Source: Kineococcus sp. NBC_00420 (GTDB taxonomy: Bacteria > Actinomycetota > Actinomycetes > Actinomycetales > Kineococcaceae). Taken from it: a stretch of 64,000 nt of DNA. Under the pieces are notes generated by a model, which worked only from the letters and a program-made list of their open reading frames with translations, was not told the origin of the DNA and made no database searches. A program made the position numbers and the translations under genes. Where the stretch lies: NCBI RefSeq assembly GCF_036021035.1, contig NZ_CP107930.1:2542001-2606000 (forward strand), in the 5' to 3' direction. Of this stretch, positions 1-13,563 are shown one piece after another (the first letter of the stretch is position 1; every line of letters starts with the position of its first letter).

Positions 1-1656
1 GCTCTCGACGGTGACCGACCGGGTGGGTTCGAGTTCCTCGAGACCCTGCTTCGCCCTGATCGCGGCGATCTCCTGCTCGCTCGGGTTCTGCGGGCTCCCC
101 AACCCCGTCCACGCGGTGTGGGAGTTGCTGTGGACGGCATCGATGCGGTGGTGGCTCAGCGAGTAGTCCCGACCGGACAGGCCCTCGACCCGCAGGTCCA
201 CGGGCACCGGTCCGTCGTCGCTGCGGTACTGGTCGTCGGTGTGCCGCCACACGAGGACGGTCACCCGGCCCGCGGCGTCGCTGGAGGCCAGCACGTCGAC
301 CTCCTCGCGCATGCTGCGGCCGTCACCGGAGTCGAGGTCCTCGGCCGGGCTCATGGCGTCCGAGGTCGCCGCCAACCGCCGGCCGCCGAGGCGGGCCATC
401 ATGCGGTAGGCGTTGAGGAAGGGTTTCTCGATGCCTCCCGCGGTGAGGAAGCTCCGGGTGCCCTCGAAGAACCGCTCGCCCTCGAAGTAGAAGCTCCAGG
501 ACGTGGCCTGCTCGACCTTCACCTCCTCGGACTCGTTGAGGTCGAGGATCTTCTTGAACAGCTTGACCTGGAACACCGGGTAGTACTCGGTGTTCTGGAA
601 CTGGAAGTTCGCGTTGTCGTAGACGCTGAAGTGCGCGGGGACCCCCGCGTCGCACTCGTCGACGATGGCGGGGAGCGACCGGTACTGCGGGAACTCGGCG
701 ATGACCTGCTGCATGCGGCGGATCTCGTAGAGCATCTTGTGCGCCGAGGGGCTCTGCTGCTCCGGTGCGGGGGCACCCGTCGGGCCGTAGACCCGCCAGG
801 GCGTGAACGCCGACCCCTTGGTGTGGAAGGAGACGAAGTCGAGGGGGGTGTCGTGCTCCGAGGTGTGCTGCAGGAACGTGCGCAGGAACTCCACGCCACC
901 GCCGGTGACGGCCGGCCCGCCGACCTTGGCGTCCGGCAGGACGCTGCGGACGGCTTCGGCAGTCACGGTGTAGAGCTCGCAGAACTGTTCCGGTGTTCCC
1001 TTCCAGTAGAAGATGTCCGGTTCGTTCCACAGTTCCCAGAGCCACTCGCGGACCTCGTCGGCCCCGTAGCGCTCCAGGCAGTGCCGGGCGTGCTCGGCGA
1101 CCAGACCCCGCCACTTCTCGAAGTCCTTGGGCGGGTAGGCCCAGGCCCCGGCCTCGTAGTTGCTGTAGACGGTGGGGCTCGAGACGACCTTCAGCTCGTC
1201 GGCCTCCGGCGGCAGCAGGTCGCGCGGGGTGAACGCGAGTTCCACCAGGACGTGGTGACCGGCCTCGACGATGGAGTCGTAGGTCTGGTCGACGATGGTG
1301 AAGTCGTAGACCGGGTTCCCGTGCTCGTCCTCGTGGTAGACGTTCCCGTTGCCCCAGTGCGGGATCCCGAAGCCGGTGCCCGAGCAGAACACGTAGTGCG
1401 GGCGCACCAGGAACGGCCGGGGCGAGAGTTCCCCGAAGGTCTTCAGCAGCCGACGGCCGGTGGGGGTGTAGGTCCAGTTGATCTCGTCGTAGCCGATGCT
1501 CTCCCAGATGCGGGCCAGTGGTCCGGTCTCGCGGGACGCGTCGACGACGACGGTCGCGGATCCGACGTGCGGCGCGGTGGGGTCGCTGGGTGCGGAGCGC
1601 GGGAAGTGGTTGGTGTCGGTGGACAGGCCGGGGTTGTGAGCAGTGCTGGTGCTCAT
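1..1656 (-). CDS. GH39 family beta-xylosidase-like glycoside hydrolase, 3' end cut by window edge
   Basis: The minus strand is open for 552 codons from ATG at 1656 to the window edge, so the C-terminus lies outside. Translation shows WNEPD at residues 210-214, where E212 fits the acid/base of clan GH-A enzymes. VDECDAG follows at 332-338, where E334 fits the nucleophile. This spacing and the flanking sequence match GH39 beta-xylosidases, which release xylose from xylo-oligosaccharides. No signal peptide is seen, so it is probably cytoplasmic. The start is supported by GGAAGG seven bases upstream. The gene lies 69 bp downstream of a GntR regulator on the same strand and is probably in its operon. 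The plus strand over this gene is also open but is only a GC-rich shadow. The exact substrate is inferred. Confidence 0.8.
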   Translation of the reverse strand, partial: MSTSTAHNPGLSTDTNHFPRSAPSDPTAPHVGSATVVVDASRETGPLARIWESIGYDEINWTYTPTGRRLLKTFGELSPRPFLVRPHYVFCSGTGFGIPHWGNGNVYHEDEHGNPVYDFTIVDQTYDSIVEAGHHVLVELAFTPRDLLPPEADELKVVSSPTVYSNYEAGAWAYPPKDFEKWRGLVAEHARHCLERYGADEVREWLWELWNEPDIFYWKGTPEQFCELYTVTAEAVRSVLPDAKVGGPAVTGGGVEFLRTFLQHTSEHDTPLDFVSFHTKGSAFTPWRVYGPTGAPAPEQQSPSAHKMLYEIRRMQQVIAEFPQYRSLPAIVDECDAGVPAHFSVYDNANFQFQNTEYYPVFQVKLFKKILDLNESEEVKVEQATSWSFYFEGERFFEGTRSFLTAGGIEKPFLNAYRMMARLGGRRLAATSDAMSPAEDLDSGDGRSMREEVDVLASSDAAGRVTVLVWRHTDDQYRSDDGPVPVDLRVEGLSGRDYSLSHHRIDAVHSNSHTAWTGLGSPQNPSEQEIAAIRAKQGLEELEPTRSVTVES

Positions 1657-1725
1657 GGGGCGCCTTCCGGGCGTGGGTGATCGCGACGTCGCGAACGGGA
1701 GTGGTGGAGGGGGTGGAGCAGTGGG

Positions 1726-2439
1726 TCAGGCGTGGGCGGCGTCGGGGGCGTCGTACGCCCCGAGCGCGCGGTCCCGGGCCTCGGTGATGTGTGCGGCCAT
1801 CGCCGCACGGGCGACGGCCGGGTCACCGGAACGGAGTCCGGCGAGGACACGGGTGTGCTCGGCGACGCAGTGGTCGGAGTCGGTGACCCCGCCGCCCCCG
1901 AAGAGGCGGAACCGTTGGATCTGGCCGCCGAGGGCGGTGTACGCCGACATCAGGAACTCGTTCCCGGTGGCCCGGGCGATGATCCGGTGGAACCGTTCGT
2001 CGGCTTCCCAGTACTGCCGGAACTCGTGGAACGACGGCCCGAGGGGTGCCGCCGCGAGGTCGTGCACGGCGAGCTCGAGTTCGGCCAGGAGTTCGGGGGT
2101 GAGGTGGTGCGCGGCGAGCTCGGCGAGCGCCGGCTCCAGGACGAGCCGGGCCTGCATGAGCCGGACGAGCTCTTCGGGCGTTGCCACGGGGGCGACCCGG
2201 TAGCCCTTGAGGGCGGTCCGGCGGACCAGTCCCGTGGACTCCAGGCGGGCGAGCGCCTCGCGGACGGGTGTCTGCGAGACCTCGAACTGCCGGGCGAGAC
2301 CGTCGATCCCGAGGGTGGCGCCCGCCTGCAGTTCGCCGTCGATGAGCAGGTCGAGGACCGCGTCGTAGACGTGGTCGGCGAGCATCTGCCGGCTCGGCGC
2401 CAGAGACCGTCGCGTCGTCGGCTGATCCACGAACGTCAT
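1726..2439 (-). CDS. GntR family transcriptional regulator with FCD ligand domain
   Basis: The 237-aa protein has an N-terminal winged helix (about residues 18-82, with the typical SQTPVREALARLESTGLV recognition helix) and a C-terminal FCD all-helical ligand domain (about 90-215). The FCD domain keeps the acidic and histidine residues that usually bind a metal and an organic acid (DERFHR near 150, EH near 190). ATG is preceded by AGGAGG at good spacing. It lies just upstream of the xylosidase-like gene and divergent from an ABC exporter. A perfect palindrome lies about 100 bp upstream. Regulation of the glycosidase gene and autoregulation are inferred; the effector is unknown. Confidence 0.88.
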   Translation of the reverse strand: MTFVDQPTTRRSLAPSRQMLADHVYDAVLDLLIDGELQAGATLGIDGLARQFEVSQTPVREALARLESTGLVRRTALKGYRVAPVATPEELVRLMQARLVLEPALAELAAHHLTPELLAELELAVHDLAAAPLGPSFHEFRQYWEADERFHRIIARATGNEFLMSAYTALGGQIQRFRLFGGGGVTDSDHCVAEHTRVLAGLRSGDPAVARAAMAAHITEARDRALGAYDAPDAAHA

Positions 2440-2507
2440 CGTAGACAGCCCTCCTGAGGGGGGTGGTGGAGAACGGGTGGTGCGGCACGTGGATCACCTC
2501 CTCGACC

Positions 2508-2527
2508 TCAGCTCTGCGGTGAGCTGA
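2508..2527. repeat. Small inverted repeat in gntR leader region
   Basis: Arms TCAGCTC and GAGCTGA (7 bp each) flank a 6-base loop. It lies between the gntR start and the 26-bp palindrome and could be a leader hairpin or a second operator half. There is no further support. Confidence 0.4.
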
Positions 2528-2535
2528 TGTCGTAA

Positions 2536-2561
2536 ACCGTAGATCGTGCACGATCTACGGT
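2536..2561. promoter_or_regulatory. Perfect 26-bp palindrome, candidate GntR operator
   Basis: Two uninterrupted 13-bp arms (accgtagatcgtg and its exact complement) meet without a loop. The site lies in the divergent region, about 97 bp from the gntR start and about 85 bp from the ABC gene start. FCD-type GntR regulators usually bind short palindromes in their own promoter, and the centre TCGTGCACGA resembles such sites. Binding by the adjacent GntR protein is inferred. Confidence 0.7.
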
Positions 2562-2645
2562 CAAGGGTCTCCGCCCGGTGTTTCGGAGAAACATCGAGCC
2601 GTCGGCTGAGACGCGGGGCAGACCCTCCTGTGAAAGGGTTTACCA

Positions 2646-4481
2646 GTGAGCGGCACCTTCATCATCGGCGTGAAGACACTGGCCCGGGGCGTCCGCGAGG
2701 AGCCGCGCCCCTTCCGGATCGCCATCGTCGGCTCGCTCATCTACGGCATCGGCAACGCGGCCTCGGGATGGATGATCGGGCGCGTCACGAACCGGATCGT
2801 CGTCCCCGCCCTCACCGGGAGCGCCTCGATCAGCGCCGGTGACGTGTGGCTGGCCGGCGCGACGCTCATGGCGATCACGCTGGTGCTGGTCGGCGGCGTC
2901 CTGCTGCGCCGCATCTTCGGTGGCGCCTTCACCTACGCCCTGCAGGCCCGCTACCGACGGCTCCTGTCCCGTCGCTACCTCGATCTCCCGCTGGCCTGGC
3001 ACCACGCCCACCCCGCCGGACGGCTGCTCGCGACCGCGGGTTCGGACGTCGAGGCCATGTGGCAGGCGACCCTCGTGCTGCCCTTCGCCCTGGGGACTGC
3101 CGTCCTCATCCTCTTCGCGGGGATCGCGATGGTCTCGGCCGACCCCGTCCTCGCGGCGGTGGGTCTCATCGTGGTTCCCGCGCTGGTGATCGCGAACATC
3201 GCCTACCAGCGCCGGATGTCCCCGCTCGTCGTCCGGGTGCAGCACCTGCGCGGTGAGGTGTCGACGACCGCCCACGAGAGTTTCGAGGGCGCCCTCGTCG
3301 TGAAGACCCTGGGCCTGGCCGACGACGAGGTCGACCGGTTCCGCGGGGACGCCGAACGCCTGCGCGACGCCAACGTCGCCGCCGGCCGGACCCGCGGCGC
3401 TTTCGACCCCATCATCGAAGCCCTCCCCTCGCTCGGGACCCTGATGGTCCTGGTGCTGGGAACGGTGCGGGTGGCGGCCGGGACCACCACCGTCGGCGAC
3501 CTGGTCCAGATCGCCTACCTGCTGGGCCTGCTCGCCTTCCCTGTCCGCTCCTTCGGCTGGCTGCTGGCCGACCTCCCCCGCACGGTCGCCGGCGACGCCC
3601 GGGTGCAGGACGTGCTCCAGTCCGACGAGACGACCCCCTGGGGTGCCCGACCCGTCGACGCGGGTGGCCCGCTGACCGTCTCGACGACGGACCTGTCCTA
3701 CCGCCACCCGGCCCCGGCCGTGGACCCGCTCGCCGAGGAACCCGCGAAACCCCACCCGGCCCCCGTGCCCGTCCTCTCGGACGTGACCCTCGACGTCACC
3801 GCCGGTACGACGGTCGCCATCGTCGGCGGCACGGGTGCGGGGAAGTCGACGCTGGCCGGTCTCCTCGTGCGGCTGGTCGACCCGACGACCGGTCACGTGC
3901 TGCTCGACGGGGTCGACGTGCGCGAACTCGCCGAAGGCGCGATCGCCGGCGCCGCCTCGCTCGTCCCCCAGTCGACCTTCGTCTTCGACGACACCATCCG
4001 CGGCAACGTCGCCCTCGGCCTCGACGTCACCGACGACGAGGTGTGGGAGGCCCTGGAGCTCGCGCAGGCCGAGGGATTCGTGAAGTCGTTGCCACTGGGC
4101 CTGGACGAACTCGTCGGTGAACGAGGCTCGACGTTGTCCGGCGGTCAGCGCCAACGACTCGCCCTGGCGCGCGCCCTGGTGCGGCGACCCCGACTCCTCG
4201 TGCTCGACGACGCGACCAGCGCGCTCGACCCGACCGTCGAGCGAGCCGTCCTCGACGGGTTGGAGCGGACGGGGATCGGGACGACGGTCGTCGTCGTGGC
4301 CTACCGCCCTGCGACGATCGCCCTCGCCGACGAGGTGGTGCACCTGGAACACGGCCGGGTCGTCGACCGCGGGCCCGCCGCCGAGGTGGAAGCACGCGAC
4401 GCGGGCTACCGGGAACTGGTGACGGCTTACGCACGAGCAGCCGCGGCGCGTGCCGCTGCCGAGGAGGAAGAAGTCGCGTGA
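2646..4481 (+). CDS. ABC exporter half-transporter with degenerate ATPase site (subunit 1 of a heterodimer)
   Basis: The 611-aa half-transporter has an N-terminal six-helix membrane domain (about 20-320) and a C-terminal ATPase. Walker A is GGTGAGKST near 395 and the signature is an intact LSGGQ near 496. Walker B reads LLVLDDATS, so Asp replaces the catalytic Glu. The H-loop reads AYRPAT, so Tyr replaces the switch His. These changes are typical of the degenerate-site subunit of heterodimeric exporters such as TM287/288. The start is GTG with GAAAGGG upstream. The next gene overlaps it by 4 bp and supplies the partner. Export of a lipid, peptide or drug is likely; the substrate cannot be told. 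Confidence 0.88.
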   Translation: MSGTFIIGVKTLARGVREEPRPFRIAIVGSLIYGIGNAASGWMIGRVTNRIVVPALTGSASISAGDVWLAGATLMAITLVLVGGVLLRRIFGGAFTYALQARYRRLLSRRYLDLPLAWHHAHPAGRLLATAGSDVEAMWQATLVLPFALGTAVLILFAGIAMVSADPVLAAVGLIVVPALVIANIAYQRRMSPLVVRVQHLRGEVSTTAHESFEGALVVKTLGLADDEVDRFRGDAERLRDANVAAGRTRGAFDPIIEALPSLGTLMVLVLGTVRVAAGTTTVGDLVQIAYLLGLLAFPVRSFGWLLADLPRTVAGDARVQDVLQSDETTPWGARPVDAGGPLTVSTTDLSYRHPAPAVDPLAEEPAKPHPAPVPVLSDVTLDVTAGTTVAIVGGTGAGKSTLAGLLVRLVDPTTGHVLLDGVDVRELAEGAIAGAASLVPQSTFVFDDTIRGNVALGLDVTDDEVWEALELAQAEGFVKSLPLGLDELVGERGSTLSGGQRQRLALARALVRRPRLLVLDDATSALDPTVERAVLDGLERTGIGTTVVVVAYRPATIALADEVVHLEHGRVVDRGPAAEVEARDAGYRELVTAYARAAAARAAAEEEEVA

Positions 4482-6241
4482 GCACCGCAACGACCGTCGA
4501 GCGCGGGGTCATCGCCCGGGCGAAGGAACTCACGCCGGAGTTCGCGGAGGGCCTCGGGGTGACCCTCGCGATCGCCGCGGCGACCACGCTGGGGAAGCTG
4601 ACCGTCCCCATCGCGGTGCAGCAGACGATCGACACCGGCGTCGAGGCCGGCGGTGGGCCCGACGTCGGGCACGTCGTCCTCCTCTGCGCGCTGGCGGCCC
4701 TCGTGCTGCTGGTGACCTCGGGAACCGCGTGGCTCGTCAACGTCCGGTTGTTCCAGGCCACCGAGGCGGGGCTCGCGAGCCTGCGGGTGCGGGCCTTCCG
4801 CCACGTCCACGACCTCGCCGTCCTGACCCAGAGCGGCGAACGGCGCGGATCCCTGGTGAGTCGCGTGACCAGTGATGTCGACACCATCTCGACGTTCCTG
4901 CAGACGGGCATGCTCGTCCTCGTGCTGTCCGCCGGCCAGGTGCTGCTCGCGACGGCGCTGATGTTCTTCTACTCGTGGCAGTTGGCGCTGGTGGTCATCG
5001 GCTGCTTCGTCCCGCTCGTCCTGGCCCGGCAACGACTGCAGCGCCCGGTGTCCCGCGCCTACCAGGCGGTCCGGGCCCGAATGGGCGAACTGCTCGCCGC
5101 CATCTCGGAGACGGTGGTGGGCGCTGACGTGATCCGCGCCCACGCGGCGTCGGACCGCTCGTGGCGCCGCATCGACGGCGCGATCGAGGCGCACCGCCAG
5201 CAGGCGGTGAAGGCCCAGACCGCGACAGCCGTGACGTTCACCGCCGGTGTCTTCGTGTCCGGTCTCGTCAGCGCCCTCGTCATCGTCCTCGGAACCCTGC
5301 TCGGGCTCGCCGGGGACATCACCCTCGGCAAGATGCTGGCGTTCCTGTTCCTGGCCCAGCTGTGGGTGGGCCCCGTCCAAGCGGCGACGGAGGTCCTCAA
5401 CGAACTGCAGAACGCGCTCGCCGGCTGGCGTCGCGTGGTCGACCTCATCGACACCCCCGTCACCGTGCCCGAACCCGCGACACCGCGGACGCTGCCCACC
5501 GGCCCGATCGACGTGCGCGTGGACGACGTCGCCTACTCCTACCCGGGGACCGACAAGGTCGTCCTCGCCGGGGTGTCCCTGTACTTCCTCGCCGGCTCGC
5601 GCACCGCGATCGTCGGCGAGACCGGTTCCGGCAAGACGACGCTGTCCCGCCTCATCACCCGCTTGGTCGACCCCACGTCCGGGACGGTGCTGCTGAACGG
5701 CGTCGACGCCCGCGACCTGCCGTCGAGGGAATTGCACCACCGCGTGGTGGCCGTCCCGCAGGAAGGTTTCCTCTTCGACGCGACCGTCGGCGAGAACGTA
5801 CGCCGCGGCCGCCCCGGTTCCACCGAGGACGACGTACGTGCTGCGTTCGTCGACCTGGGCCTCGGCGGCTGGCTCGACGGCCTCCCCGAAGGTCTCGATA
5901 CCCCTGTAGGCCAACGCGGAGAACGACTCTCGGCCGGCGAACGCCAACTGGTGGCCCTCGCCCGCGCCCACCTCGCCGACCCCGACCTGCTCGTCCTGGA
6001 CGAGGCCACGTCGTCGGTGGACCCCGCGACAGAGGTCCGGTTGCAGCGGGCCCTCGAGGGCGTTCTCAGCGGTCGGACGTCCGTCGCCATCGCCCACCGG
6101 TTGTCGACGGCGGAAGCCGCGGACACCGTGATCGTCGTCGATGCCGGTCGTGTCGTCGAGGTCGGCTCAGCGGCAGAGCTCGCCCACGCCGGCGGTCCCT
6201 ACTCGCGCCTGCACGCCTCGTGGACGGCACAGCACGCCTGA
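4478..6241 (+). CDS. ABC exporter half-transporter with consensus ATPase site (subunit 2 of a heterodimer)
   Basis: The 587-aa protein has an exporter-type membrane domain (about 25-310) and an ATPase domain with GETGSGKT near 380, Q-loop VPQEGF, Walker B LLVLDEATS near 504 with the catalytic Glu, and H-loop AHRLST near 539. Its signature is LSAGE rather than LSGGQ. In the predicted heterodimer this altered signature faces the degenerate Walker site of subunit 1, while its own Walker site pairs with the good LSGGQ of subunit 1. The result is one active and one inactive ATP site. GTG overlaps the stop of the previous gene (GTGA), indicating translational coupling. Confidence 0.88.
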   Translation: MSTATTVERGVIARAKELTPEFAEGLGVTLAIAAATTLGKLTVPIAVQQTIDTGVEAGGGPDVGHVVLLCALAALVLLVTSGTAWLVNVRLFQATEAGLASLRVRAFRHVHDLAVLTQSGERRGSLVSRVTSDVDTISTFLQTGMLVLVLSAGQVLLATALMFFYSWQLALVVIGCFVPLVLARQRLQRPVSRAYQAVRARMGELLAAISETVVGADVIRAHAASDRSWRRIDGAIEAHRQQAVKAQTATAVTFTAGVFVSGLVSALVIVLGTLLGLAGDITLGKMLAFLFLAQLWVGPVQAATEVLNELQNALAGWRRVVDLIDTPVTVPEPATPRTLPTGPIDVRVDDVAYSYPGTDKVVLAGVSLYFLAGSRTAIVGETGSGKTTLSRLITRLVDPTSGTVLLNGVDARDLPSRELHHRVVAVPQEGFLFDATVGENVRRGRPGSTEDDVRAAFVDLGLGGWLDGLPEGLDTPVGQRGERLSAGERQLVALARAHLADPDLLVLDEATSSVDPATEVRLQRALEGVLSGRTSVAIAHRLSTAEAADTVIVVDAGRVVEVGSAAELAHAGGPYSRLHASWTAQHA

Positions 6242-6266
6242 TCTGTCACCTGATCTGTCACCTGAG
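6238..6266. repeat. 12-bp tandem duplication at the ABC gene stop codon
   Basis: The unit ctgatctgtcac occurs twice in tandem and a third copy begins (ctgag). The first copy contains the stop codon of the second ABC gene. The repeat places extra TGA triplets just downstream in the same frame. It is probably a simple slippage duplication. Confidence 0.6.
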
Positions 6267-6417
6267 CTCGCCCGGGCCGGCGGCTATCGCGACGGTTCTC
6301 TGCGCCGAGGCAGAGCAGGTCTTGGTGTTGCCGCCGATCACGTCGGGTGGACCCCCGCGGTCTGAAGATCCCTCCCCCACGACATCGCGGGAAGGACGCA
6401 ACTACACCCGGAAACAC

Positions 6418-6455
6418 GTGTGGGGAGCAACCCCTAGAAGGGTTGCTCCCCACAC
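6418..6455 (-). terminator. Strong hairpin, likely rRNA operon terminator
   Basis: Perfect 16-bp arms (gtgtggggagcaaccc and its complement) enclose a 6-base loop. It lies about 25 bp beyond the 3' end of 5S rRNA, where an rrn terminator is expected. No clear U-tract follows on either strand. Its symmetry means it could also stop transcription from the ABC operon arriving from the left. Confidence 0.75.
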
Positions 6456-6478
6456 GCTTACCCACTACAAGAGTGAGT

Positions 6479-6595
6479 GGCCGGCGGTGACCTACTCTCC
6501 CACCCAGTCTCCCGAGCAGTACCATCGGCGCAGGTGGGCTTAGCTTCCGGGTTCGGAATGAGACCGGGCGTTTCCCCACCGCTATGACCACCGGA
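6479..6595 (-). rRNA. rrf: 5S ribosomal RNA
   Basis: The minus strand matches the actinobacterial 5S pattern: GGTCATAGCGGTGGGGAAAC at the 5' side, CATTCCGAACCCGGAAG in the middle and GGGAGAGTAGGTCACCGCC at the 3' side. It is about 117 nt long. It follows 23S rRNA by about 200 bp in the operon order 16S-23S-5S. The ends are approximate to a few bases. Confidence 0.95.
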
Positions 6596-6802
6596 CCACA
6601 AAGGCCAGGATCAAACCACACCCCCCACCCCCACGAATAGGACTGGAGCATGTGTTCGAGTTCTCTCCCGAGAACCACACAATGGACGCGAACACCACAA
6701 CAGCAGTGAAATCGTTAGTTGGATTGTTATCACACTCACCCCGACCCACCAAACCCACCACCATCAACCCAAAGAGTCGACACGGCGGCAGCTGGTGCGT
6801 GG

Positions 6803-12121
<5,319 letters not shown>

Positions 12122-12308
12122 AAAACCTACGACCACACCACCACCAAAAGCAGCAGCACAGCCAAGATCTTTAGCACTTCATAGTTGACCCTTGGACTCG
12201 AAAACCCCACCCCCCACTGGCGTGAAAGAGGCGGAGATCAATCCCAAAGGAACCCCAAACCATCACCCACCCACGCAGAAAACGCAGCGCAGTGACAGTC
12301 GATTGGGG

Positions 12309-12331
12309 GTTGATACATATATGGCATCAAC
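12309..12331. repeat. AT-rich imperfect palindrome in the rRNA leader
   Basis: Arms GTTGAT and ATCAAC surround a CATATATG core over 23 bp, unusually AT-rich for this genome. It lies between the putative promoter and 16S, next to the conserved leader block. It may help RNA processing or simply be leader structure. Confidence 0.4.
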
Positions 12332-12337
12332 ATTTTT

Positions 12338-12360
12338 GGCACACTGTTGAGTTCTCAAGA
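12338..12360 (-). promoter_or_regulatory. Conserved rrn leader block (boxA-like)
   Basis: The minus strand reads TTGAGAACTCAACAGTGTGCC. Such a block is conserved in actinobacterial rRNA leaders and is linked to antitermination or pre-rRNA processing. A related copy lies in the 16S-23S spacer near 10209-10228. Confidence 0.55.
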
Positions 12361-12424
12361 ACCGGACGCACCCACCCACAACAACCCCCACACAGAGGGC
12401 CACCCGAAGAGGGGCAACTTTCCC

Positions 12425-12454
12425 ACCTTAACCACCAACCAGGCCAAACTGCAA
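12425..12454 (-). promoter_or_regulatory. Candidate rRNA operon promoter
   Basis: The minus strand has TTGCAG (12454-12449), an 18-base spacer and TAAGGT (12430-12425). TAAGGT is a common -10 form at actinobacterial rrn promoters. The site is about 300 bp upstream of 16S, a normal leader length. Other promoters may lie further upstream (12460-12700), where I see no clearer match. Confidence 0.4.
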
Positions 12455-12753
12455 CCCAGCCGCGATCAAGGCTTCCGGCGCCACCCGTCAGACGCGGACC
12501 ACCCAAGCTGCGAAGCTCCGGTTTTCCGCCCCGTCGGGGCGACATGAGGAACAGTACGCGGCTCCTGACGGCATCTGCAAATCGCCTCCACCGGAGCCGG
12601 TTCGACTGCGGGTGGTTCCCCGGCAGCCCTGTACCCAGAACTCTTCATCGGCAGTCCACCAACTGACCTGAGCCCGCAGGGTGATCAGCCCGGACTTCTA
12701 CCGGTCATGCCCCTTCGCCGACCGGCTGGTCGCTCCGTTCTGGTCCCTCACGC

Positions 12754-13480
12754 TCATCGGCGCACAGGATCACGTCGAGGCAGGTCCCTGAGCTCCCGAC
12801 GTACGTCGCTCCACCGGCTTCCGTGCTGCCGCAACCGACGGTGCTCGAACACCGTCAGGCCGAGCACGACCAGCGATCCTCCGACCGCCAGCCAGGCGAG
12901 GACGAGTTCCACGCCTGGCCCGGGGTCGACGGCTCCTGACACGTTCTCCGCCCCGGAGAACAGCGCGATGAGGAACGCCAGCACCGATGACAACAGCGGA
13001 TGCACGTCCCCGACGCAGAACAGGTACCGGACGCCGTGCACGAGCGCGGACGCCGCGCCGACGAACAGCAGCGGTATCGCGAGGACGACACCACGAGCAC
13101 TGCCAGGCCCAGGAGCGGGAAGTCCGGACGGGTCGCGGATCCGTCCAAGCGTTCGACGATCGTCACCGCGAACCACGGCAGTCCGATCGCGGCGCCGAGC
13201 AGACCCAACGTCCGCAGGGCCGGCTCGATCCGGGCGAGCCGCTGAGGGGGTGACTCACGATGGCGATGATCACGATCGCGACGGCGACGATCGGGACGGC
13301 GACCACTGCCTTGACGAAGAACCCGATCACGGCCCCTTCGAACAGCTGCTGTCCCAGGTCGTCGGGGGCGCTGCCGTAGAGCCCGACCGCCACAACCACC
13401 GACGCGTAGCCGAGCCAGGATCGCCAGGCCTGCAGCTTCTCGACGAACAGGTCAGGCCGACGACGGGGACGCATCGTCAC
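12754..13480 (-). pseudogene. Frameshifted membrane-protein gene, paralogue of the intact gene at 18,879-19,736
   Basis: Three minus-strand frames together encode one protein similar to the intact protein at 18,879-19,736. The first frame (start at 13480) carries KLQAWRSWLGYASVVVAVGL, nearly identical to RLQAWRSWLGYASVVVAVGL in the paralogue. It shifts near 13,245 into a frame with RTLGLLGAAIGLPWFAVTIV. It shifts again near 13,090 into a frame with VRYLFCVGDVHPLLSSVLAF (paralogue VRHLFCAGDVHPLLPSVLAF). Two frameshifts make a working product unlikely. Hydrophobic segments suggest a multi-pass membrane protein of unknown function. Confidence 0.75.
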
Positions 13481-13563
13481 CCTCTACCGCTCCTCGTTGC
13501 GGAACAACGCCCGGGGGAGAGGCGCCACGACCCTCACCCGGAGGCCATCGACCACACCGCAGC

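Noticed and set aside
118-1680. 520-codon plus-strand reading frame
   Set aside because: It is antisense to the GH39 gene and rich in Val, Gly, Arg and Ala, as expected of a GC-rich shadow frame. The minus strand has recognisable catalytic motifs.
2640-4490. 616-codon minus-strand frame opposite the ABC exporter gene
   Set aside because: It is a shadow of the ABC gene; no recognisable motif is present.
12754-13480. Programmed frameshifting instead of a pseudogene
   Set aside because: Two separate frame changes occur without slippery heptamers or supporting structure, while the intact paralogue needs none.
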